In this document: positions 1 through 7,625 of the stretch, one piece after another
Position numbering within the stretch: the stretch's first letter is position 1
How the letters are laid out: the number at the start of each line of letters is the position of its first letter
Origin: Paenibacillus vietnamensis
GTDB lineage: Bacteria > Bacillota > Bacilli > Paenibacillales > Paenibacillaceae
Length of the DNA stretch: 64,000 nucleotides
Direction of reading: 5' to 3'
Assembly (NCBI RefSeq): GCF_020169515.1
Contig: NZ_JAHMHW010000025.1
Span: 1-64,000, forward strand
Program-made: the position numbers and the translations under genes
Notes under the pieces: generated by a model
Told to the model about the DNA's origin: nothing
Databases searched by the model: none
What the model saw: only the letters and a program-made list of their open reading frames with translations

Positions 1-105
1 CATCCGGTGCGGAATGGACGTCGCCAAGCACGGGAAGCCTGTCGCAGTTATGCGGAAGGTTTTTTGTTGTTATTTTCCAAAAATAGGTCGACTTATCATA
101 TCAAA

Positions 106-133
106 TTGAAATCTCAAAACATATAAATATAGT
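106..133 (+). promoter_or_regulatory. possible sigma-A promoter for the first two genes
   Basis: TTGAAA at 106-111 is separated by 16 bases from TATAGT at 128-133 in an AT-rich stretch about 90 bases ahead of the small ORF at 225. Both boxes differ from consensus in one position. No other promoter-like pair is evident in the first 220 bases, which otherwise hold no gene, tRNA or clear terminator that I can support. Confidence 0.35.
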
Positions 134-224
134 AAAAACTGCCTGAGGCGATAAATGCCATGGATCAGCACTTGCTAGGTGAATCTAGGTGTAATGCTAA
201 ATTCAAGAGAAAGGGGGAAGTGAA

Positions 225-401
225 ATGTTGCTTATGATGGCGATTGTTATGGCTGCAGGGGTGTTAATATACTTCCTGCTTAGTCCTTCTAGGAAGGAAA
301 CAGAGCAGCTGGTACAAATTGCACATAACGCCGCAGACAGCGAACAGCAAATGGAGTCGGACAGGACGGTCGCCTCAGAAATCAAGACTTCGTACGAGTA
401 A
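225..401 (+). CDS. small single-pass membrane protein, unknown function (58 aa)
   Basis: A 58-codon frame opens with ATG at 225 behind a strong Shine-Dalgarno stretch (AAGGGGGAAG, 211-220) and closes at 401. Residues 2-20 are almost entirely hydrophobic (Leu, Met, Ile, Val, Ala, Phe) and would form one transmembrane helix. The remaining 38 residues are polar, Gln/Glu/Ser-rich and probably face the cytoplasm. There is no lipobox. I do not recognise the family. It lies 42 bases upstream of the permease gene at 444 and may be co-transcribed with it. A good ribosome-binding site and membrane-like composition argue that it is real; no homology could be checked. Confidence 0.5.
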   Translation: MLLMMAIVMAAGVLIYFLLSPSRKETEQLVQIAHNAADSEQQMESDRTVASEIKTSYE

Positions 402-443
402 ACAGATATAGCCTGACGGTAACTGCGGAGGGAGCGATTACAG

Positions 444-1808
444 ATGTATGGGCCGGCTGTCACAGCAATGACGTTACTCACTTTTTTGATAACGACTGTG
501 CTTGTATTATGGCGTCCAAAGAAGATTAACGAAGCGATACCGGCGGCGGGAGGGGCCGTCATGATTATGCTTATCGGCAGCGTTTCATACGCCGACCTTG
601 CTGTCATTACAACGACAGTAAGCGGAGCGGCGATTACAATCGTATCGACTATCGTAATGGCTCTTGTGCTGGAGAGCATCGGATTTTTTTATTGGGCGGC
701 TGAAGGGCTTGCTGCAAGGGCAAGAGGCTCAGGCATCAAGCTGTTCTGGTATGTGAATCTCCTTTGTTTTCTTATGACCTTATTTTTCAACAATGACGGA
801 AGTATATTAATTACAACCCCTATTCTGCTCCTTTTGCTTCATAAGATGGGCCTAAGAAACAATCAAAAGCTGCCCTATCTGTTATCAGGCGTGTTAGTTG
901 CAACGGCTTCAAGCGCTCCGATCGGCGTGAGCAACATCGTAAATCTGATTTCGCTAAAAATCGTAGACATGAGCTTATACCAGTATTCTTTAATGATGCT
1001 CATCCCCGCTGCGCTCGGTTTAGTGCTGCTTACCCTTCTGGTTTATGTTTGTGTTCATAAGGATTTGCCGCGCAGGCTGCCCACCGTTCTTCATTACAAA
1101 TACAACAACTTTCAATTTCGCCAAAATCATCCCATGCAGCCCCCGAGCCCGGGCCCCGAAGGACAGGATACGTATAAACCGAAGCTTATCCGCAATGTTT
1201 TGATCTTTGTATTTGCCATCCGAATCAGTTTATTTATCGCCTCCTATTTCGGCATACCGATCGAATGGATAGCAATGGCCGGATCACTTATCCTGCTGGC
1301 ATGGAGATGGATTTATTTCAAAAAGCCGCCATCCGACATGCTTCGAAAAACGCCCTGGCATATTTTTGTGTTCGCATACGGGATGTATATCGTTATATAC
1401 GGCTTGCACAATATTGGACTGACAGACCGGGTGGTGGAGCTCTTTCGTCCGCTTGTATCGGGGAGTCTGCTGCATGCGAGCCTTCTTATGGGCGGTTTGA
1501 CGTCGGCAATGTCCGCTTTATTTAACAATCATCCGGCGTTAATGGTCGGGACATTGGCCTTAACCGAGATGGGTCTGGATCCTTTGACTTTAAAAATCGC
1601 CTATCTGGCAAACGTAATCGGAAGCGATATAGGTTCTCTGCTCCTGCCTATCGGGACATTGGCCACCTTAATTTGGTTTCATATTCTGAAGCAGCATAAT
1701 ATCAAAGTGAATTGGATGCATTATATCCGGTTGACGCTCATCGTCATCCCGCCTGCTTTGCTTTTTACGCTTGTCATATTGTATGTATGGGTTTATTGGC
1801 TGTTTTAG
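444..1808 (+). CDS. ArsB/NhaD-superfamily permease, probable arsenite or anion transporter
   Basis: A 454-residue integral membrane protein with about ten to twelve hydrophobic segments. Two half-repeats each carry an Asn-Asn signature of the ion-transporter superfamily: NNDG near residues 116-119 followed by an Ile/Leu-rich helix, and NNHP near residues 360-363 in the second half. A hydrophilic cytoplasmic loop rich in Pro separates the halves (about residues 210-250). The length and the two signatures fit ArsB-type arsenite efflux permeases, but related anion or citrate carriers share the fold, so the substrate is inferred. ATG at 444 follows GGAGGGAG. No arsR, arsC or arsA gene lies next to it in the window, which weakens the arsenite assignment. 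Confidence 0.75.
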   Translation: MYGPAVTAMTLLTFLITTVLVLWRPKKINEAIPAAGGAVMIMLIGSVSYADLAVITTTVSGAAITIVSTIVMALVLESIGFFYWAAEGLAARARGSGIKLFWYVNLLCFLMTLFFNNDGSILITTPILLLLLHKMGLRNNQKLPYLLSGVLVATASSAPIGVSNIVNLISLKIVDMSLYQYSLMMLIPAALGLVLLTLLVYVCVHKDLPRRLPTVLHYKYNNFQFRQNHPMQPPSPGPEGQDTYKPKLIRNVLIFVFAIRISLFIASYFGIPIEWIAMAGSLILLAWRWIYFKKPPSDMLRKTPWHIFVFAYGMYIVIYGLHNIGLTDRVVELFRPLVSGSLLHASLLMGGLTSAMSALFNNHPALMVGTLALTEMGLDPLTLKIAYLANVIGSDIGSLLLPIGTLATLIWFHILKQHNIKVNWMHYIRLTLIVIPPALLFTLVILYVWVYWLF

Positions 1809-1891
1809 GGGAATGCCAGCTGCTTTTGTCGCAATTCGCCCAACGTTCAGCCCTGCTGCCGAAAGGAGGAGGGAGGGACGTTTTTTGTCAA

Positions 1892-1990
1892 AATATAAGA
1901 AACGAGCTGTTGCCGCAAAGGACGGCACAGAACCGAGCTGCGAAAAGATACAGCTAACGGTTCATGCGCAGCGACAGCCGTTTACGCTAG
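1892..1990 (+). repeat. dispersed intergenic repeat, copy A (interrupted)
   Basis: Bases 1892-1926 match the first half of the repeat seen at 57276-57325 (core CGAGCTGTTGCCGC then GGACGGC). Bases 1971-1987 match its second half (GCGACAGCCGTTTACGC). About 44 bases lie between the halves here and are absent from the other copies. The 433-base gap between the permease and ctsR holds this repeat and the ctsR control region; I see no gene in it. Confidence 0.6.
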
Positions 1991-2066
1991 TTACATAATA
2001 TAAGAAGCCATGTATAAATGCCCGGAAAGCACAGCAAGCTAATAAAAATGATTTGCGCCGAAGCAC

Positions 2067-2094
2067 TTGACCTTTTTCCAAAATTGCATATAAT
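2067..2094 (+). promoter_or_regulatory. sigma-A promoter of the ctsR operon
   Basis: TTGACC at 2067-2072 and a perfect TATAAT at 2089-2094 are spaced by 16 bases. Transcription would begin near 2101, directly at the CtsR operator, so repressor binding would block initiation. Confidence 0.85.
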
Positions 2095-2102
2095 AAAATC
2101 AA

Positions 2103-2119
2103 AGTCAAAGAAAGTCAAA
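2103..2119 (+). promoter_or_regulatory. CtsR operator (tandem heptad)
   Basis: Two direct AGTCAAA heptads (2103-2109 and 2113-2119) separated by GAA match the CtsR consensus of tandem RGTCAAA boxes with a three-base spacer. Additional GTCAA half-sites flank the pair on the right (2120-2124) and an ATCAAA lies just upstream. The site covers the predicted transcription start of ctsR itself, consistent with autoregulation of the heat-shock operon. Confidence 0.9.
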
Positions 2120-2241
2120 GTCAATTATCTGAATATTCGGCTTATAAAGAAAGCCGGTAACAGCTTGGATGACATAAGGCATCTTTGATTTTATTGTTTC
2201 AAACTTGGTTGTACGGGTTATTTTTCAGGGAGGTTGGTGGT

Positions 2242-2703
2242 TTGCGAAACATTTCCGATCTCATCGAACAGTATTTGAAGCACATGCTCCAAGACAGCCC
2301 TGAGGGCGCAGTCGAAATTCAGCGGAACGATCTGGCTGACAAATTTTCTTGCGTACCGTCGCAAATCAACTATGTAATCAGCACCCGCTTTACGTTGGAG
2401 AAGGGCTACATGGTGGAAAGCAAACGCGGCGGCGGCGGGTATATTCGCATCCAGCGGATCGACCTGCCGGCACTGAAGACGATTCAGCATCATATTGAAG
2501 AGACTATAGGCGAGTGTGTCGAGCAAGGTGCGGCGGAAGGGCTTATTTATCAGTTGGAGGAAGCGAGGCTGATTTCAAAGCGGGAGGCGAACCTGCTCCG
2601 CGCTGCGGTAAACAGGGAGACGATCACGCTGAAGCTGCCGCTGAGGGATGAGATTCGGGCCAAATTGCTTCGGGCTATGCTCATCTCGTTGCTGGTAAAA
2701 TAA
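2242..2703 (+). CDS. ctsR: CtsR, repressor of class III heat-shock genes
   Basis: A DNA-binding repressor of clp and other stress genes that is inactivated by heat and by McsB. The 153 residues match the normal CtsR length. An N-terminal winged helix-turn-helix is followed by the diagnostic tetraglycine loop (KRGGGGY, residues 61-67), known in this family as the heat-sensing wing. The start chosen is TTG at 2242, behind GGGAGG with good spacing and matching the family N-terminus; an upstream ATG in frame would add 19 residues unlike the family. First gene of ctsR-mcsA-mcsB-clpC, under its own operator at 2103-2119. Confidence 0.95.
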   Translation: MRNISDLIEQYLKHMLQDSPEGAVEIQRNDLADKFSCVPSQINYVISTRFTLEKGYMVESKRGGGGYIRIQRIDLPALKTIQHHIEETIGECVEQGAAEGLIYQLEEARLISKREANLLRAAVNRETITLKLPLRDEIRAKLLRAMLISLLVK

Positions 2704-2738
2704 CGGCAAACCGTGTATACCGGGAGGAGGGATCAGGC

Positions 2739-3260
2739 TTGTATTGCCAAGAGTGCGGCAAGAAGCCGGCCACGCTTCATTTTACGAAAATCATTAACGG
2801 TGAAAAAACCGAATTCCATATTTGCGAGGGCTGCGCTCGCGAGAAAGGCGAAGGAATTCCCGGCACGCCAAACAGTTTTTCCATTCACAGTTTATTGTCG
2901 GGTCTTCTTGATTTCGAGCAGCTAGGCGCTCCTGGTATGGGCAGCATGCAGCAGCAGCCGCTTCGATGCGAGGAATGCGGATTAACGTATGCACAATTCA
3001 GCAAAATCGGACGTTTTGGCTGCAGCAACTGCTATCAGGCGTTTTCCGAGAAACTGGATCCGCTGCTCAAGCGGGTGCACAGCGGCACGGTCCACAGCGG
3101 CAAAATTCCGAAACGGTCCGGCAATCAAATCAGGTGCAGAAAGGAAATCGAACAGTTAAGGCGCGATTTGCAAACCAGAATCGAGCATGAAGAGTTCGAA
3201 AGCGCGGCCCAGCTTCGCGATCAGATTCGGGAGCTCGAACGTAAAATGGCCGATCTGTAA
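2739..3260 (+). CDS. mcsA: McsA, activator of the McsB arginine kinase
   Basis: A zinc-binding partner that stimulates McsB and helps regulate CtsR and ClpC. The 173-residue protein carries four CxxC pairs (starting at residues 3 and 29 and again in the middle of the protein), consistent with zinc sites and metal or redox sensing. A C-terminal UvrB/UvrC-type helical motif (roughly residues 130-170, ending in LRDQIRELERKM) is the ClpC or McsB interaction type. Start is TTG at 2739 after GGAGGAGGG. It sits 35 bases after ctsR and is co-transcribed with it. Confidence 0.93.
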   Translation: MYCQECGKKPATLHFTKIINGEKTEFHICEGCAREKGEGIPGTPNSFSIHSLLSGLLDFEQLGAPGMGSMQQQPLRCEECGLTYAQFSKIGRFGCSNCYQAFSEKLDPLLKRVHSGTVHSGKIPKRSGNQIRCRKEIEQLRRDLQTRIEHEEFESAAQLRDQIRELERKMADL

Positions 3261-3297
3261 ATACCTGAAGCCGGAATGGAAGGAGTGAACGATTGTC

Positions 3298-4383
3298 TTG
3301 TCTAGCCATCGATTCTCACAGCATGCGCTAAGCGAATGGATGAAGAATGAAGGTCCAGAGGCCGAAATCGTCATCAGCAGCCGAGTCCGAATCGCCCGTA
3401 ATTTAAGCCATCACCCGTTCCCGCTGCTTGCTACGAACCAGCAGGCGAAGGACGTAATGGAACAGTTGACGAACGTAAGCCAGTCGGGGAGATTGGCGGC
3501 GTTAGGCTCCTTTGAGACGATTACGCTGTCTGATTTGACAGAGCTCGAGAAACGGGTGCTTGTCGAAAAGCATTTGATAAGTCCAAATTTAGCGAATGAA
3601 TCGCGCTGCGGGGCTGTCATTTTAAGCGATGACGAGTCGGTCAGCATCATGATTAACGAGGAAGACCATTTGCGCATCCAATGTTTATATCCGGGATTTC
3701 AAATCCAGGAGGCATGGACGTTGGCCAGCGGAATTGACGATATTTTTGAAGAAGCAGCCGATTATGCGTTCGATGAGAAACGCGGTTATTTAACGACTTG
3801 TCCGACAAACGTTGGTACCGGAATCCGGGCATCGGTCATGATGCATTTGCCGGCGCTTGTGCTGACGAATCAAATTAACCGCATTTTATCCGCCGTCACG
3901 CAGGTAGGCTTGGCCGTAAGAGGGTTGTACGGCGAAGGAAGCGAAGCGCTTGGAAATTTATTTCAGGTGTCGAACCAGATTACGCTCGGCCAATCCGAAG
4001 ATGAGATCATCGATAATTTGTACGGTGTAGCAAGGCAAATTATCGAGCACGAGAAAGCGGCCCGCAGCAGGCTGCTGCAGGAGTCGAAGCTGCGCATCGA
4101 GGACCGCGTGAAACGTTCCTATGGCATTTTATGCCACGCGATGATTATGGATTCCAAGGAATCGGCTCAGCGGCTGTCCGATGTAAGACTCGGTACCGAT
4201 CTCGGCATTTTGCAAGACGTAACACCGCAAATGTTGAATGAACTGCTCGTGATGACTCAGCCCGGCTTTTTGCAGCAGGCCTTCAACGAGAAGATGAGTC
4301 CCGAGCAGAGGGATTACAGGAGAGCAGAATTAATACGCAAGCAATTGCGCGGAGAAACCGATCATGGGGGTGCAAGAATATGA
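3298..4383 (+). CDS. mcsB: McsB, protein-arginine kinase
   Basis: Phosphorylates arginines on CtsR and on misfolded proteins, which marks them for ClpC-ClpP degradation. The 361-residue protein is homologous to phosphagen kinases: an early SSRVRIARNL motif near residues 27-36 forms part of the nucleotide site, a GCGxxxxxS-like region (SRCGAVILSDDESVSIMINEEDH, given in part) lies around residue 100, and a TTCPTNVGTGIRASV segment near residue 170 matches the kinase core. TTG at 3298 follows GGAAGGAG. The last four bases overlap the clpC start (ATGA), indicating translational coupling. Confidence 0.95.
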   Translation: MSSHRFSQHALSEWMKNEGPEAEIVISSRVRIARNLSHHPFPLLATNQQAKDVMEQLTNVSQSGRLAALGSFETITLSDLTELEKRVLVEKHLISPNLANESRCGAVILSDDESVSIMINEEDHLRIQCLYPGFQIQEAWTLASGIDDIFEEAADYAFDEKRGYLTTCPTNVGTGIRASVMMHLPALVLTNQINRILSAVTQVGLAVRGLYGEGSEALGNLFQVSNQITLGQSEDEIIDNLYGVARQIIEHEKAARSRLLQESKLRIEDRVKRSYGILCHAMIMDSKESAQRLSDVRLGTDLGILQDVTPQMLNELLVMTQPGFLQQAFNEKMSPEQRDYRRAELIRKQLRGETDHGGARI

Positions 4384-6842
4384 TGTTTGGACGATTTACA
4401 GAACGGGCACAAAAGGTGCTTGCATTGGCGCAGGAGGAAGCGGTTCGGCTCGGACATAACAATATCGGCACGGAGCATATTTTGCTGGGGCTTATCCGCG
4501 AAGGGGAAGGGATTGCAGCAAAAGCTCTGATCGGCCTGGGACTTGGTCTCGAGAAGATTCAGGATGAGGTGGAGGCGCTGATCGGCCGCGGTCAGGAGCA
4601 GCCTAACAATATCGCGTATACGCCGCGTGCGAAGAAGGTCATCGAGCTGTCGATGGATGAAGCGAGAAAGCTCGGCCATACTTACGTCGGCACGGAGCAT
4701 ATTTTGCTGGGCCTCATTCGCGAAGGGGAAGGCGTTGCGGCACGTGTCTTGAACAATCTGGGCATCAGCCTCAACAAAGCGCGCCAGCAAGTGCTTCAGC
4801 TGCTGGGCAGCAGCGAGGCGGTATCGAGCAACCACGGCTCGCAGGCTAATGTCAGCACGCCTACGCTGGACGGCTTGGCCAGGGATTTGACGGCATATGC
4901 GAAGGAAGGCAATCTGGATCCGGTTATCGGCCGCAGCAAGGAAATCGAGCGCGTAATTCAAGTGCTCAGCCGCCGGACCAAAAATAACCCGGTATTGATC
5001 GGGGAACCGGGCGTCGGTAAAACGGCGATTGCCGAAGGTCTTGCCCAAAAAATTATCGAAAACGAAATTCCGGAAACGCTGCGCGATAAACGCGTCATGA
5101 CGCTCGATATGGGCTCTGTCGTTGCCGGCACGAAATACCGCGGCGAGTTCGAGGACCGACTGAAAAAGATTATGGACGAGATTCGCCAAGCCGGAAATAT
5201 CATTTTGTTCATTGACGAGCTTCATACGCTGATCGGTGCAGGCGGAGCGGAAGGCGCGATCGACGCTTCGAATATTTTGAAGCCGGCGCTGGCTCGCGGC
5301 GAGCTGCAGTGCATCGGGGCGACGACGCTTGACGAGTACCGCAAATATATCGAGAAGGATGCCGCATTGGAGCGCCGCTTCCAGCCGATTACGGTCGACC
5401 AGCCGTCGCCTGAAGAAGCGATCCAAATTTTGTACGGCCTGCGCGACCGTTACGAAGCCCATCACCGGGTGAAAATTACGGACGATGCCATCGTGCAAGC
5501 GGTGAAGCTGTCCGACCGTTATATTACCGACCGGTTCCTGCCGGACAAAGCGATCGATCTGATCGACGAGGCGGGCTCGAAGGTTCGTTTGAATTCTTAC
5601 ACGATTCCGCCGAACTTAAAACAGCTGGAAAACCGTCTGGAGGATATCCGCAAGGAAAAAGACGCGGCGGTTCAAAGCCAGGAATTCGAGAAGGCGGCGG
5701 CGCTTCGCGACACCGAGCAAAAAATTCGCGAAGAGCTCGACGTGACGAAAAACCAATGGAAAGAAAAACAAGGACGCACCGATTCGGAGGTTACTCCGGA
5801 GGATATTGCACAAGTGGTGGCAAGCTGGACGGGTATTCCGGTCAGCAAGCTGGCCGAAGAAGAAACGGAACGGCTGCTCAATATGGAGTCCATCCTGCAT
5901 GACCGCGTAATCGGTCAAAGCGATGCGGTGAAGTCGGTATCCAGAGCGATCCGCCGCGCGCGTGCCGGCCTGAAGGATCCGAAGCGTCCGATCGGCTCGT
6001 TTATCTTCCTTGGCCCCACGGGCGTAGGTAAAACGGAGCTTGCAAGAGCGCTTGCGGAAGCAATGTTCGGCGACGAAAATGCGGTCATCCGCATCGACAT
6101 GTCGGAGTACATGGAGAAGCATTCGACCTCCCGTCTCGTCGGGGCGCCTCCGGGCTATGTCGGTTACGAGGAAGGCGGCCAGCTGACGGAAAAGGTTCGC
6201 CGCAAACCATATTCGGTTGTTCTGCTCGATGAAATCGAGAAGGCGCATCCGGAAGTATTCAATATTTTGCTGCAGGTGCTGGAGGACGGCCGCTTGACCG
6301 ATTCCAAAGGCCGCGTCGTAGACTTCCGCAATACGCTGATCATCATGACATCCAACGTCGGCGCCGATCAAATCAAGCGCAATTCCTCGCTCGGCTTTAC
6401 GGCTGTGCAGGATGCGGGCAGAGATTTCGCGCAAATGAAGGATAAAGTGATGGCCGAGCTGAAGAAAAGCTTCCGTCCGGAGTTCCTGAACCGGATCGAT
6501 GAAACGATCGTCTTCCATTCGCTCGGCGAGGAGCATATCGCTCAAATCGTTACGCTGATGTCCGAAGAGCTTCGCAAGCGTCTGCGCGAGCAGGAAGTAG
6601 ATTTTATCCTCACGGATGCAGCGAAAAGCTTCCTGGCCAAAGAAGGCTTCGACCCGGCTTACGGAGCGCGTCCATTGCGCCGCGCGATCCAGAAGCATAT
6701 CGAGGACCGCATTTCCGAGGAGCTGCTCATGGGCAACATCCAGAAGGGAGACTCCTTCACGATCGACGAGAAGGAAGGCGAACTGACGGTAACAAAGAAG
6801 GATAAGGAGCCGGCTTCCGAGGAACCGGCAACGCAATCCTGA
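4380..6842 (+). CDS. clpC: ClpC, AAA+ unfoldase of the ClpCP protease
   Basis: A hexameric ATPase that unfolds substrates delivered by McsA/McsB, MecA and similar adaptors and feeds them to ClpP. The 820 residues show two N-terminal Clp repeats (about 1-145, each with a TEHILLGLIREGEGxAA segment), a first AAA domain with Walker A GEPGVGKT near residue 207, a UvrB-like coiled-coil middle region near 420-455, and a second AAA domain with GPTGVGKT near 545. An LGF tripeptide near 671 is the ClpP-docking loop. A second ATG directly follows the first, so the start is uncertain by one codon. Last gene of the operon. Confidence 0.97.
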   Translation: MMFGRFTERAQKVLALAQEEAVRLGHNNIGTEHILLGLIREGEGIAAKALIGLGLGLEKIQDEVEALIGRGQEQPNNIAYTPRAKKVIELSMDEARKLGHTYVGTEHILLGLIREGEGVAARVLNNLGISLNKARQQVLQLLGSSEAVSSNHGSQANVSTPTLDGLARDLTAYAKEGNLDPVIGRSKEIERVIQVLSRRTKNNPVLIGEPGVGKTAIAEGLAQKIIENEIPETLRDKRVMTLDMGSVVAGTKYRGEFEDRLKKIMDEIRQAGNIILFIDELHTLIGAGGAEGAIDASNILKPALARGELQCIGATTLDEYRKYIEKDAALERRFQPITVDQPSPEEAIQILYGLRDRYEAHHRVKITDDAIVQAVKLSDRYITDRFLPDKAIDLIDEAGSKVRLNSYTIPPNLKQLENRLEDIRKEKDAAVQSQEFEKAAALRDTEQKIREELDVTKNQWKEKQGRTDSEVTPEDIAQVVASWTGIPVSKLAEEETERLLNMESILHDRVIGQSDAVKSVSRAIRRARAGLKDPKRPIGSFIFLGPTGVGKTELARALAEAMFGDENAVIRIDMSEYMEKHSTSRLVGAPPGYVGYEEGGQLTEKVRRKPYSVVLLDEIEKAHPEVFNILLQVLEDGRLTDSKGRVVDFRNTLIIMTSNVGADQIKRNSSLGFTAVQDAGRDFAQMKDKVMAELKKSFRPEFLNRIDETIVFHSLGEEHIAQIVTLMSEELRKRLREQEVDFILTDAAKSFLAKEGFDPAYGARPLRRAIQKHIEDRISEELLMGNIQKGDSFTIDEKEGELTVTKKDKEPASEEPATQS

Positions 6843-6852
6843 TAGTTTAAAG

Positions 6853-6890
6853 AGGTCGGGCAGGGCAGAAGTCCTGCCTGGCCTTTTTTT
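6853..6890 (+). terminator. rho-independent terminator after clpC
   Basis: A GC-rich stem (AGGTCGGGCAGG pairing with CCTGCCTGGCCT, two weak positions) with an 8-base loop is followed by eight T residues. It closes the ctsR operon. Confidence 0.9.
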
Positions 6891-6928
6891 TCAGGGTAAG
6901 GCTGATATGAAGAGCGGGAGGAATCGGG

Positions 6929-7273
6929 ATGATCGTCGTTACGAATACGATTAAAGTGAAGAAGGGTCACGGGGAGACGGTGGCGCAGCGTTTTCAAAGC
7001 TCCAAGGGGATCGAGCAGTCGCCGGGCTTCGTGCGCATGGAGGTGCTGTTCACGGAAAATCTGGAGGAGCATGACGAGCTGAAGGTCAGCACGACATGGA
7101 CGGATAAAGCCTCCTTCGAGGGCTGGGTGAACAGTGATTCCTTCAGGCAAGCACATGCGCACCGGGGCGGTCAGGCAAGCGGCACAGCGGACGGGAAGCC
7201 ACAGGAAAGCGTCATGCTGGGATCCCAGCTTTCGACTCACCGCGTGCTGGTGTCGCGGCAAGCCGTCGAGTAA
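6929..7273 (+). CDS. IsdG/HmoA-type antibiotic-biosynthesis monooxygenase, probable haem-degrading
   Basis: A 114-residue single-domain ABM fold protein. Asn6, Trp66 and His76 are placed as in the catalytic Asn-Trp-His triad of the staphylococcal haem monooxygenases, so haem degradation with iron release is the best inference. The region around residues 57-78 (TTWTDKASFEGWVNSDSF followed by xxHxH) is typical of the haem-pocket part of the family. ATG at 6929 follows GGAGG. It stands alone between the clpC terminator and the radA promoter region. No Fur box was recognised upstream. Other ABM proteins act on quinones, so the substrate remains an inference. Confidence 0.75.
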   Translation: MIVVTNTIKVKKGHGETVAQRFQSSKGIEQSPGFVRMEVLFTENLEEHDELKVSTTWTDKASFEGWVNSDSFRQAHAHRGGQASGTADGKPQESVMLGSQLSTHRVLVSRQAVE

Positions 7274-7327
7274 TACTAAGATATACAAAGTAATACCGGT
7301 GAGGGTGAACCAGAACAGGCATTACAT

Positions 7328-7492
7328 TTATCCACAACAACAAGCAGCCAGCTGTATCCGGAAGGAACGCATGGCTGTTTTTATTTTATAAAGTTTCCGG
7401 AGGAAGATGTGCATGCGTTGTTGACAATGTTGATATAATGTTGATAAGTCTGTGGATAATCTCTGTGGAGATCGATATATACATGTGGATAA
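7328..7492. promoter_or_regulatory. cluster of DnaA boxes upstream of radA-disA
   Basis: Three perfect copies of the DnaA 9-mer TTATCCACA occur in 165 bases: 7328-7336 on the plus strand, and 7451-7459 and 7484-7492 on the minus strand (TGTGGATAA). A one-mismatch copy lies at 7439-7447 and a two-mismatch copy at 7464-7472. A TTGACA at 7421-7426 and a TATAAT at 7434-7439 lie among them but are not spaced as one promoter. The 352-base gap before radA holds this cluster and no gene that I can support. Confidence 0.75.
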
Positions 7493-7625
7493 CATTTTTG
7501 CATTTATGAGTTGCTTGGGGAATAGGAACAGCGGCAACCGAATCTACATTGTGCTTTATCGGGCGGGCATTAAATGGTAAAATTGAATGGACTGTCAAAT
7601 TTAAAAAAACGCATGGGAGCACGGA

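Noticed and set aside
1..105. A possible 3' end of a gene at the left edge
   Set aside because: All three plus frames close within about 125 bases and none shows a family resemblance. There is not enough sequence to support a call.
2196..2220. GTTTCA-13-GGGTTA, resembling a sigma-B promoter before ctsR
   Set aside because: Bacillus subtilis has a sigma-B promoter for this operon, but the -10 match is imperfect, the implied start would leave almost no room for the ribosome-binding site, and paenibacilli are not known to me to carry sigma-B. The sigma-A promoter with the CtsR operator explains regulation.
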